Source: Pseudomonadota bacterium (GTDB lineage Bacteria > Pseudomonadota > Alphaproteobacteria > UBA9219 > RGZA01). From it: a DNA stretch of 9,531 nt. Numbering within the stretch: the stretch's first letter is position 1; each line of letters begins with the position of its first letter. Made by a program: the position numbers and the translations under genes. Of the stretch, positions 1 to 5,650 are shown piece after piece. A model generated the notes under the pieces. It was given only the letters and a program-made list of their open reading frames with translations. It ran no database searches and was not told the DNA's origin. The stretch is taken from NCBI GenBank assembly GCA_016195205.1, contig JACQAB010000085.1, positions 1-9,531 on the forward strand, written 5' to 3'.

Positions 1-490
1 CGACGCCGCATTGCGCGTCGCCCAGATCATGCCGGCAGGTGGGCGTGAAAATATCGCCCACCGGCCGCTGCAGCAAATCATGCAAACCGCGAAGCTCGGC
101 CTGATACTGCCCGCCTTTCAGGGTTACCTCGCCCAGCCAGCCGCGGCGCAGCTGCATCAGCCCTTGAGTCAGGTCCGCCCAATTGCACAGATACACATCC
201 ACCCGCGCATGATCATAGCGCCCGGCCAGAATATCGGTATCGCTGACCGCCGCGTCATCAATCAGCCCGGCGATGGACAAATTATCCGTGGAAAGCGCAT
301 TGCGGCTTTCCAGCGCGCTGGCCTGAAATGCCGCATCGGCCTTATAGGTCACGCCGCCCACCATAAGATCGGCATCGAAGCTGGTAAAACCCAGAATCTC
401 CCCGTCGCGCCGGGTGATTTTTATCAAGATCGCCGTGGTGGAAAGCTCCTGCTGCAAATGCGCCTGAAGTTCAGGTGAAAGGGTTTTCAT
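1..490 (-). CDS. DUF2163/phage_BR0599 tail hub protein (RcGTA gp13-like), 3' end outside window
   Basis: This gene is open to the left edge, so only its first 163 codons are visible. It starts at the ATG at 490-488, with an AGAGG ribosome binding site ten bases upstream (501-505). The protein opens with MKTLSPELQAHLQQ, followed by a beta-rich domain (about residues 20-145). It then shows a Cys-containing motif, CRHDLGDAQC, at residues 152-161. That C-x8-C with a DLGD core is typical of the C-terminal phage_BR0599 domain that follows the N-terminal DUF2163 domain. In RcGTA the matching protein forms the tail hub below the distal tail ring, and cysteines of this family are thought to hold an iron-sulfur cluster. 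That role is known of the family, not shown here; any further cysteines would lie outside the window. It follows the DUF2460 gene, as in RcGTA, but across a 242-base gap filled by a repeat. Confidence 0.88.
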   Translation of the reverse strand, partial: MKTLSPELQAHLQQELSTTAILIKITRRDGEILGFTSFDADLMVGGVTYKADAAFQASALESRNALSTDNLSIAGLIDDAAVSDTDILAGRYDHARVDVYLCNWADLTQGLMQLRRGWLGEVTLKGGQYQAELRGLHDLLQRPVGDIFTPTCRHDLGDAQCGV

Positions 491-525
491 TGAAGACAAG
501 CCTCTATAAAAGACCAGAACGAATT

Positions 526-721
526 CCTCTCCCCTTGGGGGAGGGGCTAGGGGCGGGGTATGTAGAAACAAAGTGTACCCCTCACCAGCAAAAGCTAAGC
601 GTTTAGCTAAACCGCTAAACGCAAGCTTTTGCAACCTCCCGCCTCCGCTTACGCTCCGGCGCGGCGAGCGCACCCGGCCCGCCGAAGCCGCAGGCGTAGG
701 CGGCTCCCCCAAGGGGAGAGG
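526..721. repeat. Palindromic intergenic element with perfect 18-bp terminal inverted repeats
   Basis: This element fills most of the gap between the DUF2460 and DUF2163 genes. The arm at 526-543 (cctctccccttgggggag) is an exact reverse complement of 704-721. Inside lies a separate nested stem: gcaaaagct (588-596) pairs with 624-632 and gcgtttagc (599-607) pairs with 614-622, leaving a six-base loop and only a few unpaired bases. The outer arms resemble dispersed G/C-run repeats seen between genes in many alphaproteobacterial chromosomes, but the family is not identified here. No open frame of note and no transposase are present, so it would be a non-autonomous element. The ends stay clear of both genes: it stops 11 bases before the DUF2460 stop, and the ribosome binding site of the DUF2163 gene lies outside it. 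Confidence 0.8.
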
Positions 722-732
722 AAAAAATATTT

Positions 733-1359
733 TTAAACCCGTATCTCAACAATCGGAATATGCCCGCTGGCGCTTTGAAAGTTTTCAGCCGTCAGGCTCA
801 GCTGGTCGGTGTCAAAACGCACCGGCACATCAAAGCTAAACCCCGCGCTGATGGCAGCGCCGTTCAGCGGCGCCACGGCGAAGGTCACGATCCCGGTGGC
901 GGTGTCCACGCTCCAACCGCTCATCGCCTGCGTGCCGGACAGCCCCATGGTCACGCCGCCGGAAACCGGTTTTCTTATCTCGCGCACATGGGAAGCCGAG
1001 CCGCTGCTATAGTTTTTTTTCAACTGAAAAGCGGTGGCCGTGCCATTGCCGGTGTCAATCACTTGGTTGGAAAACGCAGGGGAAGACGTGCCATCGGCGG
1101 CGCTGGTGTAATCGCTCCAGTCGCGCAAACGAAAGCCGCGCGCCCGTCCCGCGCGCGCATGGAAGAAATTCAACACCGCCGAAACATCGGTGCCGCCGCG
1201 CAAGCCCGTCGCGGCGTCAAAGCGCCGGCGCGCCTGGCTCCAGTTCTGGTTGCGGCGCTCGAATCCGCCGTCCACCGTCACCACCTCGGTGGAAAAAGCC
1301 GGGCCGCCCTGGCTACCGAAGCCCACGCGCAGCGGAAATTGCACCTCATCAAAGGCCAT
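733..1359 (-). CDS. DUF2460 distal tail protein (RcGTA gp12-like)
   Basis: The 208-aa protein begins MAFDEVQFPLRVGFGSQGGP. This fits the DUF2460/TIGR02217 family opening: a FP..V..GS.GGP motif, then T.VV...GG.E.RN..W..AR..FDAA, visible at about residues 23-52. The central part carries the conserved FFHARAGRARGFRLRDWSDY stretch (about residues 65-84). The C-terminal half is Gly/Ser/Thr-rich and predicted beta, ending in RFDTD and a short IVEIRV tail. In RcGTA the homologue forms the distal tail ring between tube and hub. The ATG at 1359 overlaps the preceding chaperone gene by 11 bases, so translation is probably coupled. In RcGTA a tape measure gene separates these two genes; here nothing does. 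Full length for the family. Confidence 0.9.
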   Translation of the reverse strand: MAFDEVQFPLRVGFGSQGGPAFSTEVVTVDGGFERRNQNWSQARRRFDAATGLRGGTDVSAVLNFFHARAGRARGFRLRDWSDYTSAADGTSSPAFSNQVIDTGNGTATAFQLKKNYSSGSASHVREIRKPVSGGVTMGLSGTQAMSGWSVDTATGIVTFAVAPLNGAAISAGFSFDVPVRFDTDQLSLTAENFQSASGHIPIVEIRV

Positions 1360-1579
1360 GTTTTACCGTTTCCTTCTCCAGCAGCGCGCGAAGCTGCAAA
1401 GCGTCCTCGTCACTGAAATTTTCCGGATTTTTCTGCAAAAGCCGCAGGCCTTCGCAGATTAAGCCCAGGTCGAACGGCGTCGCGCGCCAGAAAACTTCCG
1501 GGCTCCAGCCCCAAACGCCGCAGGCCAGGCCCATGCAGCGCGCCACCCCGTCTTTTTCAGCCGCGGATGCCGCAGGCAT
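1349..1579 (-). CDS. Small tail assembly chaperone-like protein (DUF2376, RcGTA gp10.1-like)
   Basis: This short protein ends with the recognisable core GVWGWSPEVFWRATPFDLGL and then a charged helix rich in Glu and Leu. The W.P..FW..TP.[ED]L pattern marks the DUF2376 / phage tail assembly chaperone 6 family, which in RcGTA sits between gp10 and the tape measure. The start is uncertain. The ATG at 1579 gives 76 aa, overlaps gp10 by 23 bases and has GGAAAG ten bases upstream. A GTG at 1546 gives 65 aa and an ATG at 1534 gives 61 aa. I chose 1579 because family members carry residues ahead of the segment that the 1534 start would cut off. Tail chaperones are thought to bind the tape measure protein during tail assembly, which makes the absence of a tape measure next door notable. 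Confidence 0.75.
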   Translation of the reverse strand: MPAASAAEKDGVARCMGLACGVWGWSPEVFWRATPFDLGLICEGLRLLQKNPENFSDEDALQLRALLEKETVKHGL

Positions 1580-1874
1580 GCGCCAGAAACTTTCCAAGCG
1601 GCTCCACCAAACGCGCCAAACCTGTTTCCACCATGCGCTCGGCCAGATCCGGCGGCGGCTCGGCCCCCGTACCCTTCACCCCCGCCTCGATCATCACCAG
1701 AAAATCGCGGATGCGCGCGCGCTTGCCTTCGCAAAACTCGCGCGCCAGGTCGAAAATGGCGCAGTTGAAATGGTCTTCCAGCGTGACGATGGCCGCAAAG
1801 CTGGGGCGCAAAACAAGTTCGCACCCTTCCAGTTCTATTTTCACATCACCGCGGCGGGGGTTGAATTCGGTCAT
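1557..1874 (-). CDS. Tail assembly chaperone (Phage_TAC_11, RcGTA gp10-like)
   Basis: The 105-aa protein starts MTEFNPRRGDVKIELEGCEL and continues with VLRPSFAAIVTLEDHF. This is the family pattern of a short beta hairpin (V.LEG....LRP.F.A...LE) followed by helices. The remaining part, about residues 40-105, has the DLAREFCEGKRARIRDFLVMI pattern expected for the 'gene transfer agent gp10' family. The start is the ATG at 1874-1872, one base after the TAA of the major tail protein gene (1878-1876), so translation is likely coupled. An in-frame extension to a start at 1919 would overlap the tail protein gene and is not supported. Its job is inferred from position and family: a chaperone in tail tube or tape measure assembly. 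Confidence 0.85.
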   Translation of the reverse strand: MTEFNPRRGDVKIELEGCELVLRPSFAAIVTLEDHFNCAIFDLAREFCEGKRARIRDFLVMIEAGVKGTGAEPPPDLAERMVETGLARLVEPLGKFLAHACGIRG

Positions 1875-1875
1875 C

Positions 1876-2235
1876 TTAAACCGTGGTAAAGCCAAGCGAT
1901 CCGCCCGATTCAAACCCAATCTGGTAGGTCTGCTCGTCGTTATAACTCCCGGCGGCCTCGAATTGTACGATCTGGAACGGCCCGCTCAGCGTGTCGCCGT
2001 TATCAAACGCAATGGTGTAGGTGTCCACCGAGCGGTTCAGCGCCCGCGACACCAGCGTTTGCGACTGGGTCGAACCGCTCAGCACCCCCTTGGCGCTGAT
2101 CGACACATTCACCGCCCCCGCCGAGGCTAGCAATTCGCGGAATTGCCCGGGGCTGGATTTGTCGGTCACATCCACCGCCGCGCCCTGAATGGTGAAAACA
2201 AGCAAAGTGCGGCCGGTGCGTGCGGAAGTCGTCAT
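1876..2235 (-). CDS. Major tail (tube) protein, RcGTA gp9-like
   Basis: The 119-aa protein (MTTSARTGRTLLVFTIQGAA...) has the family signature of the TP901-1-like / Phage_tube_2 tail tube proteins. It shows a G..ll...... opening, a DVT..SSPGQFRELLASAG segment at about residues 23-42, then SGVLSGST-like and FDNGDTLSGPFQIVQFEAAG (about 77-96), ending with a beta-rich E..Y.IGFESGG tail. Tube proteins stack as rings to form the tail lumen. The start is set by a strong AAGGAG site at 2247-2242, six bases from the ATG. This is one of the strongest ribosome binding sites in the window, which fits a high-copy structural protein. A palindromic repeat lies directly upstream, between this gene and the DUF3168 gene. 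Confidence 0.88.
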   Translation of the reverse strand: MTTSARTGRTLLVFTIQGAAVDVTDKSSPGQFRELLASAGAVNVSISAKGVLSGSTQSQTLVSRALNRSVDTYTIAFDNGDTLSGPFQIVQFEAAGSYNDEQTYQIGFESGGSLGFTTV

Positions 2236-2241
2236 CGTTTT

Positions 2242-2247
2242 CTCCTT
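2242..2247 (-). promoter_or_regulatory. Strong ribosome binding site of the major tail protein gene
   Basis: The minus strand reads AAGGAG with a six-base spacer to the ATG at 2235. It sits between the palindromic element and the start codon, so the element does not separate the gene from its translation signal. Confidence 0.8.
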
Positions 2248-2257
2248 GGTTATAAAA

Positions 2258-2330
2258 AGGGACTAGGGATTAGGGACTGGGGACTAAACTGGAAATAAAC
2301 CAGTCCCTAGTCCCCAGCCCCTAGTCCCTA
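2258..2330. repeat. Palindromic element built of degenerate gggact(a/g) heptamers
   Basis: The left half (2258-2292) reads as successive heptamers gggacta, gggatta, gggactg, gggacta, ending in actgg. The right half (2300-2330) reads as the reverse complement of a similar series. A seven-base loop (aaataaa, 2293-2299) separates them, giving a long imperfect hairpin. It occupies most of the 100-base gap between the DUF3168 stop and the major tail protein ribosome binding site. It encodes nothing of its own. No run of T follows it on the transcribed strand, so a simple intrinsic terminator is unlikely. It is probably a dispersed chromosomal repeat; copy number elsewhere is unknown. Confidence 0.8.
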
Positions 2331-2335
2331 ATCAC

Positions 2336-2743
2336 TCAATGTTGCACCACCACCCTGAAACGCATCACCCCATGCAGCGTGAGGCCGTCATTTTCAGCCC
2401 CCAGCGCGCAGGATAAAAACTGGCACGACACAAAATCCGCCCCGCTTACGCTTAAAACCGCGCGGTGCAGCAGGTCATAGGCGGTCTGCAGAATATTCTT
2501 CACTTCCTTGCGCCCGCGATAGCGCGACCAGGCATGCAGCAGCAGGGTTTGTTCGAATCCGGTGCGGTCCTTGGTATCGAAATCGCGCACCGTCACGTCG
2601 CCCAGCGTCACATAGGGAAATTGCGCGTCGGGCGGCACCACATCGTAGATGCGCGGCGGGTTGCCGATCAGCGCCTGCAGGCTGGCCGACGCCGAAAGCA
2701 CGCCGAACACCGCCTCCTGCGCGGCAAATAAACTTGCGCTCAT
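2336..2743 (-). CDS. DUF3168 tail terminator-like protein (RcGTA gp8-like)
   Basis: The 135-aa protein begins MSASLFAAQEAVFGVLSA. It shows the DUF3168 pattern: an N-terminal helix (A.Q.A....L.a...l), then PPRIYDVVPPDAQFPYVTLG (about residues 33-52), then TLLLHAWSRYRGRKEV (about 67-82) and a C-terminal RFRVVVQH strand. The IYD..P....PYV..G and H.WS motifs are characteristic. In RcGTA the gp8 homologue closes the tail end that joins the head. The ATG at 2743 overlaps the TGA of the head-tail adaptor gene as ATGA, so translation is probably coupled. A 31-residue in-frame extension to 2836 runs fully inside the adaptor gene and lacks family similarity. Confidence 0.88.
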   Translation of the reverse strand: MSASLFAAQEAVFGVLSASASLQALIGNPPRIYDVVPPDAQFPYVTLGDVTVRDFDTKDRTGFEQTLLLHAWSRYRGRKEVKNILQTAYDLLHRAVLSVSGADFVSCQFLSCALGAENDGLTLHGVMRFRVVVQH

Positions 2744-3066
2744 GTCGCCACGCCCTCTTCGGCCAGAATTTCCAGCAAACGCCCACGCGCGTCCACCTCG
2801 CGCAGGCTGCGGATGTTCAAAACACGGCTGTCCCACACCACGCGCATCGATACTCCCAGCTCGCCGCGGTAACGCAGCAGGATTTTATAAAGCTGCACGC
2901 TGCTCAACCCCTCGCCCTGAATATTTTCATGCCCGCTCAACGGTTCCACCGCGCCCCACACGCTCGCCACCTCGCTCCAGCTTAAAGAAGCGCCGCCGCC
3001 CGTGTCGGCCACGCGCGTTTCTTCCTGCAGCGACAGTTTTTCGCGGAATTCTCCGATCGCGCTCAT
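2740..3066 (-). CDS. Phage head-tail adaptor (RcGTA gp7-like)
   Basis: The 108-aa protein begins MSAIGEFREKLSLQEETRVA. It carries the pattern of the head-tail joining/adaptor family (Phage_H_T_join): L..R..L....R..D..GG....W.EV..VWG.VEPLSG.E, seen at about residues 9-50. A beta-rich part follows with KILLRYRGEL (about residues 62-71), then RVVWDSRVLNIRSLREVD (about 74-91). These proteins form the stopper ring between the connector and the tail. The start at 3066 lies four bases after the connector stop (3073-3071), and the gene ends in the ATGA overlap with DUF3168. The upstream ribosome binding site is weak, so coupling to the connector is likely. Length is typical. Confidence 0.87.
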   Translation of the reverse strand: MSAIGEFREKLSLQEETRVADTGGGASLSWSEVASVWGAVEPLSGHENIQGEGLSSVQLYKILLRYRGELGVSMRVVWDSRVLNIRSLREVDARGRLLEILAEEGVAT

Positions 3067-3070
3067 GTTT

Positions 3071-3715
3071 TTACACCAAGGAATGCACGCGATAGGGCCG
3101 GTAAAGCATCAACGCCACTTCCGGCGCGCTGCTGCCGCGCGCCTGGGCCGCCAGCCCCTGTTCATCGCCGCGGTTTTCATAAAGAAAAGCGATATGCGCC
3201 AGCATCCCGGCCTTCAAGGCCTGCGGCACGTCTTCCACGTCGCCATAGCCGGCGATAAAATCGATGCGCACACCGTTATATTCGCGCTGCGGCACCGGCC
3301 AGTTGGCATTGCTGCGCAGAGCCAGGCGCCCCGGCTCACTCGCGGCGTCCACAAAATAAAGCAACGGGTCAAAAACCGTTTCCGTATTGTCGTCATTATA
3401 GGTTTTCACCGCCTGCACGCTCACCAGCGGCGGGCGCGGTAGATGCACGAAGCGGCGGATCATGCCGCGATCCACGCCTTCGCGCGTGCCGTCCCACCAC
3501 GGCTCTTCCAGGCCCGGAAAAGCGTCCAGCCACAGCCGCCATGTTTGCGTGATCAGCGCGCGGCGCGTATATTCCTCGCACAGCAGCCGCGCCGCGGTAA
3601 TTAAATTCGTAATCAGCTCGTCATCTTCGCCGGTTTCCACGCGCAGATGCGCTTTGGTCTCTTCCAGCGCCAGCGGTTCTTCATCCGGCGGAGTGATGCG
3701 TATCAGGGCGGTCAT
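3071..3715 (-). CDS. Head-tail connector protein (phiE125 gp8 / HK97 gp6-like, RcGTA gp6-like)
   Basis: The 214-aa protein starts MTALIRITPPDEEPLALEET. It has the classic connector opening PLALEE.K.HLRV....DD.LI..LI.AAR..CE..T.RALI.QTW.L.LD.FPG (about residues 14-67). The C-terminal part has RIDFIAGYGD..DVPQALKAGMLAHIAFLYENRGD (about 150-183), also standard for the family, in which helices pack beneath the portal. These proteins form a ring under the portal that takes the tail. The ATG at 3715 overlaps the TGA of the glycosyltransferase gene as ATGA. This ties translation of the connector to an enzyme gene not found at this place in RcGTA. Confidence 0.9.
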   Translation of the reverse strand: MTALIRITPPDEEPLALEETKAHLRVETGEDDELITNLITAARLLCEEYTRRALITQTWRLWLDAFPGLEEPWWDGTREGVDRGMIRRFVHLPRPPLVSVQAVKTYNDDNTETVFDPLLYFVDAASEPGRLALRSNANWPVPQREYNGVRIDFIAGYGDVEDVPQALKAGMLAHIAFLYENRGDEQGLAAQARGSSAPEVALMLYRPYRVHSLV

Positions 3716-5130
3716 GCGGCGTTTTCCTGAATGAAAAGTTTTTGATCCAATGCTTTCCGGTATTCTTCCAACACAACCGGCGCCACTTCACCGGCGCTTA
3801 AGCTAGCGGCGCAGGCCGCCGCTCCGGTTTTTTCATCCTGCGGGCACCATTCATGCCCGTAATGCAACCGGTGACACGGGTAACAAGGCGCATGCGGCGC
3901 CAGCGCGCGCGCGTTCACCCAGTCATTCGTTAAATTCGCGGGCGAGGAATGCGACAAAAACACCAGCTTGCGGTTTTTCTCGAAGCTCACCACGTTCAAC
4001 ACGCCGGTTTCCGGCCCCACCACCAGCGTGGCCATCTGCGCCAGGGAAAAAACCTTGCGCATCGTGTGCTTTCCGGTCAAATCGATCACCCGCGAAGCAT
4101 CGCCAAAGTAATCCTGCGCGGCTTTCACCACCTGTGCGGCCAATTCTTTTGAATCCTCACCGCCACTCAGCACGATTCTTGCCTGCGAATGCGCCAGGAT
4201 CCGGCACACCGCCTGCGGCGTATAGGGCCACCATTTGTGCACCGCCGATCCGCGCAAACTCCACAAAATGAACGGCCCCTGTTTCAGCAAAAAATGCAGC
4301 GCGAAACTCTTTTCTTCCGCACTGGCATAAAAACGCGGCGCGTAATCGCACGTTACCCCGCTCAGTTCGTGAATGCGCCGCAGGTAACTGCGCCCGCACA
4401 AGGCCCGGCGCTGTTCCTCGCTCCAGTGATAATCCCCGCGCCAGGGCTGTTTCAGCAATTCACCTTCAACCGAGAAAGTCAGGTTGATCACTCGGTCGTA
4501 ACGCAAGGCATGCGCTTCCCAAAAATAAGGCAGCGCCGCATCCTCCACCTGGTTTTTCTTCACCACCAGGATGCGCGACAGATGCGGATCAAGCCTTAAC
4601 GCCTCTTCCCCCGCCTCGCCGGTCAAAAAATCAATCGCCCAGCCTTCGCGCTTTAGCAACGGCAGCACGCTTGAGGCCATGACCGCATCGCCATAGGCCC
4701 CGGCGCGGATCAGCAGCAGATGTTTCGCCGATTTGCACCACGCCACACGCTTTTGCCCAACCGCAACCTTGCGGTAAACCGCAAAAACATGGCCGCCCAC
4801 AACATCACATTCCAGCTGCTCCCAGCCCTCCACCCCGTCCAGCGCATGATCGATCAAATCACGCGTAAAACGGTGGCCGGCAACCTCCCCCTGGGTGCAA
4901 TCCTTCACCCATAATATAAGGTGTGCGCTCATCGCCAGGTGCGGCCACCATTCACCCAGGCTTTCCCGCCAATCGGCGCAAACACTCAGCACATCATCCA
5001 CGAAAAGGAAGTCGCGCGGGGCATCCGGGGCAATCTCCCCCGGCGCCACCGCGCGCAAACCCACCCCGCGCATGTAAGGCAGGCCCAAAAACCAGCCCGT
5101 GCCGGGCATCTGATCCCTGGCCTCTGGCAT
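3712..5130 (-). CDS. Two-part protein: degenerate methyltransferase-like N-terminus plus family-9-like glycosyltransferase
   Basis: This 472-aa protein has two parts. Residues 38-75 (RDFLFVDDVLSVCADW, then LGEWWPHLAMSAHLILWVKD) resemble the back half of a class I SAM methyltransferase: acid pair, then E-W-W..L....L.L. No glycine-rich SAM loop precedes them. Residues ~137-460 resemble glycosyltransferase family 9 (ADP-heptose:LPS heptosyltransferase type). They show LLLIRAGAYGDAVMASSVLP (138-157), a linker, SGGEDSK (322-328), VVGPETGVLNVVS (370-382) and FLSHSS (391-396). A Cys-rich end follows, CYPCHRLHYGHEWC (416-429). Where classic heptosyltransferases have G.MH, this has GVLN, so donor or activity may differ. 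The substrate is unknown; sugar transfer to particle protein or cell envelope is inference. Start choices are 5130 (four bases after the previous stop), 5109 and 5073. The end overlaps the connector start (ATGA). Confidence 0.8.
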   Translation of the reverse strand: MPEARDQMPGTGWFLGLPYMRGVGLRAVAPGEIAPDAPRDFLFVDDVLSVCADWRESLGEWWPHLAMSAHLILWVKDCTQGEVAGHRFTRDLIDHALDGVEGWEQLECDVVGGHVFAVYRKVAVGQKRVAWCKSAKHLLLIRAGAYGDAVMASSVLPLLKREGWAIDFLTGEAGEEALRLDPHLSRILVVKKNQVEDAALPYFWEAHALRYDRVINLTFSVEGELLKQPWRGDYHWSEEQRRALCGRSYLRRIHELSGVTCDYAPRFYASAEEKSFALHFLLKQGPFILWSLRGSAVHKWWPYTPQAVCRILAHSQARIVLSGGEDSKELAAQVVKAAQDYFGDASRVIDLTGKHTMRKVFSLAQMATLVVGPETGVLNVVSFEKNRKLVFLSHSSPANLTNDWVNARALAPHAPCYPCHRLHYGHEWCPQDEKTGAAACAASLSAGEVAPVVLEEYRKALDQKLFIQENAA

Positions 5131-5134
5131 CTGA

Positions 5135-5494
5135 TTACGAAACCGGCTGCTGGCTGGCCGCTCCGGCAATCACATTCACGCCGGAAAGCGCGCCGGTCGT
5201 GCCGCCGGTCACCGTCATCAGCGCGCGAACGTACCGATTTCCGCCGGTGTATCCCACTTTTTGCACCGTTCCGCTCAGGCTATTGGTATCGCAGGCCACA
5301 TAGGTGGTGCCGTCGCTGGAATGCTGCAACGATGGCGTATGCGTGCCGTCGGTCCAGGCGCCGAAACTCACCACCGCCATGGCGCTGCCATAGCCCTGCA
5401 GATCCACGGCGGATCCCGTGCCGGTGGCGGCGCGCGCGGCCGGAACCAGGCTTTGCGAAACGCTCAGATTACTTTTTAAGTCACGAATGGTCAT
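5135..5494 (-). CDS. Unknown 119-aa protein downstream of capsid; possible head decoration or minor structural protein
   Basis: The protein begins MTIRDLKSNLSVSQSLVPAA and is small, Gly/Ser/Thr-rich and mostly predicted beta. Notable stretches are SAMAVVSFGAWTDGTHTPSL (about residues 38-57) and VGYTGGNRYVRALMTVTGGT (about 80-99), ending in GAASQQPVS. It lacks a signal peptide, membrane segment or catalytic motif. Similar 'MTIR..K..L.V.QSL.P' proteins with GAWTDGTHT cores are familiar as uncharacterised proteins near phage capsid genes; this is memory, not a search result. Its place after the capsid gene suggests a particle protein such as a head decoration protein. The start at 5494 is set by GGAGAG (5504-5499), four bases upstream. 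In-frame codons further upstream to 5686 lie in a repeat and the capsid gene and are not used. It stops four bases before the glycosyltransferase start. Confidence 0.75.
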   Translation of the reverse strand: MTIRDLKSNLSVSQSLVPAARAATGTGSAVDLQGYGSAMAVVSFGAWTDGTHTPSLQHSSDGTTYVACDTNSLSGTVQKVGYTGGNRYVRALMTVTGGTTGALSGVNVIAGAASQQPVS

Positions 5495-5527
5495 TTGTCT
5501 CTCCACTTTGTCTAACTGTTGTTTTTG

Positions 5528-5650
5528 AAAAACTGCAGATGGCGGGATGATGGCTAGGAAAAGCCGTGCGCAGGACCGGAGTGTGCTAAAACGCACATGA
5601 GGATCCGAGCACGGCTTTGACGACGCCAGCGCCCGCCAGATGCGGTTTTT
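5528..5650. repeat. Large imperfect palindromic element abutting the capsid stop codon
   Basis: The outer arms 5528-5546 and 5632-5650 are imperfect inverted repeats of about 19 bp (aaaaactgca pairs with tgcggttttt, and ggcggg with cccgcc). The middle arms 5560-5569 (aaagccgtgc) and 5609-5618 (gcacggcttt) pair perfectly. The core has tgtgc/gcaca (5582-5586 and 5593-5597) around a six-base loop. The right outer arm reaches into the capsid stop codon (TAA at 5651-5649). The element fills nearly all the gap between capsid and the 119-aa gene but leaves the downstream ribosome binding site intact. It resembles palindromic repeats spread through bacterial chromosomes and carries no gene. Confidence 0.8.

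Noticed and set aside
11..478. Plus-strand open frame of 155 codons
   Set aside because: It is opposite a minus-strand frame that is open to the window edge and carries the DUF2163/BR0599 CRHDLGDAQC motif.
491..732. Intrinsic terminator between the DUF2460 and DUF2163 genes
   Set aside because: The stems are strong, but no run of T follows them on the transcribed strand, and the next gene belongs to the same tail module.
760..1416. Plus-strand open frame of 218 codons
   Set aside because: Antisense to the DUF2460 gene; low-complexity Ala/Arg/His product with no family resemblance.
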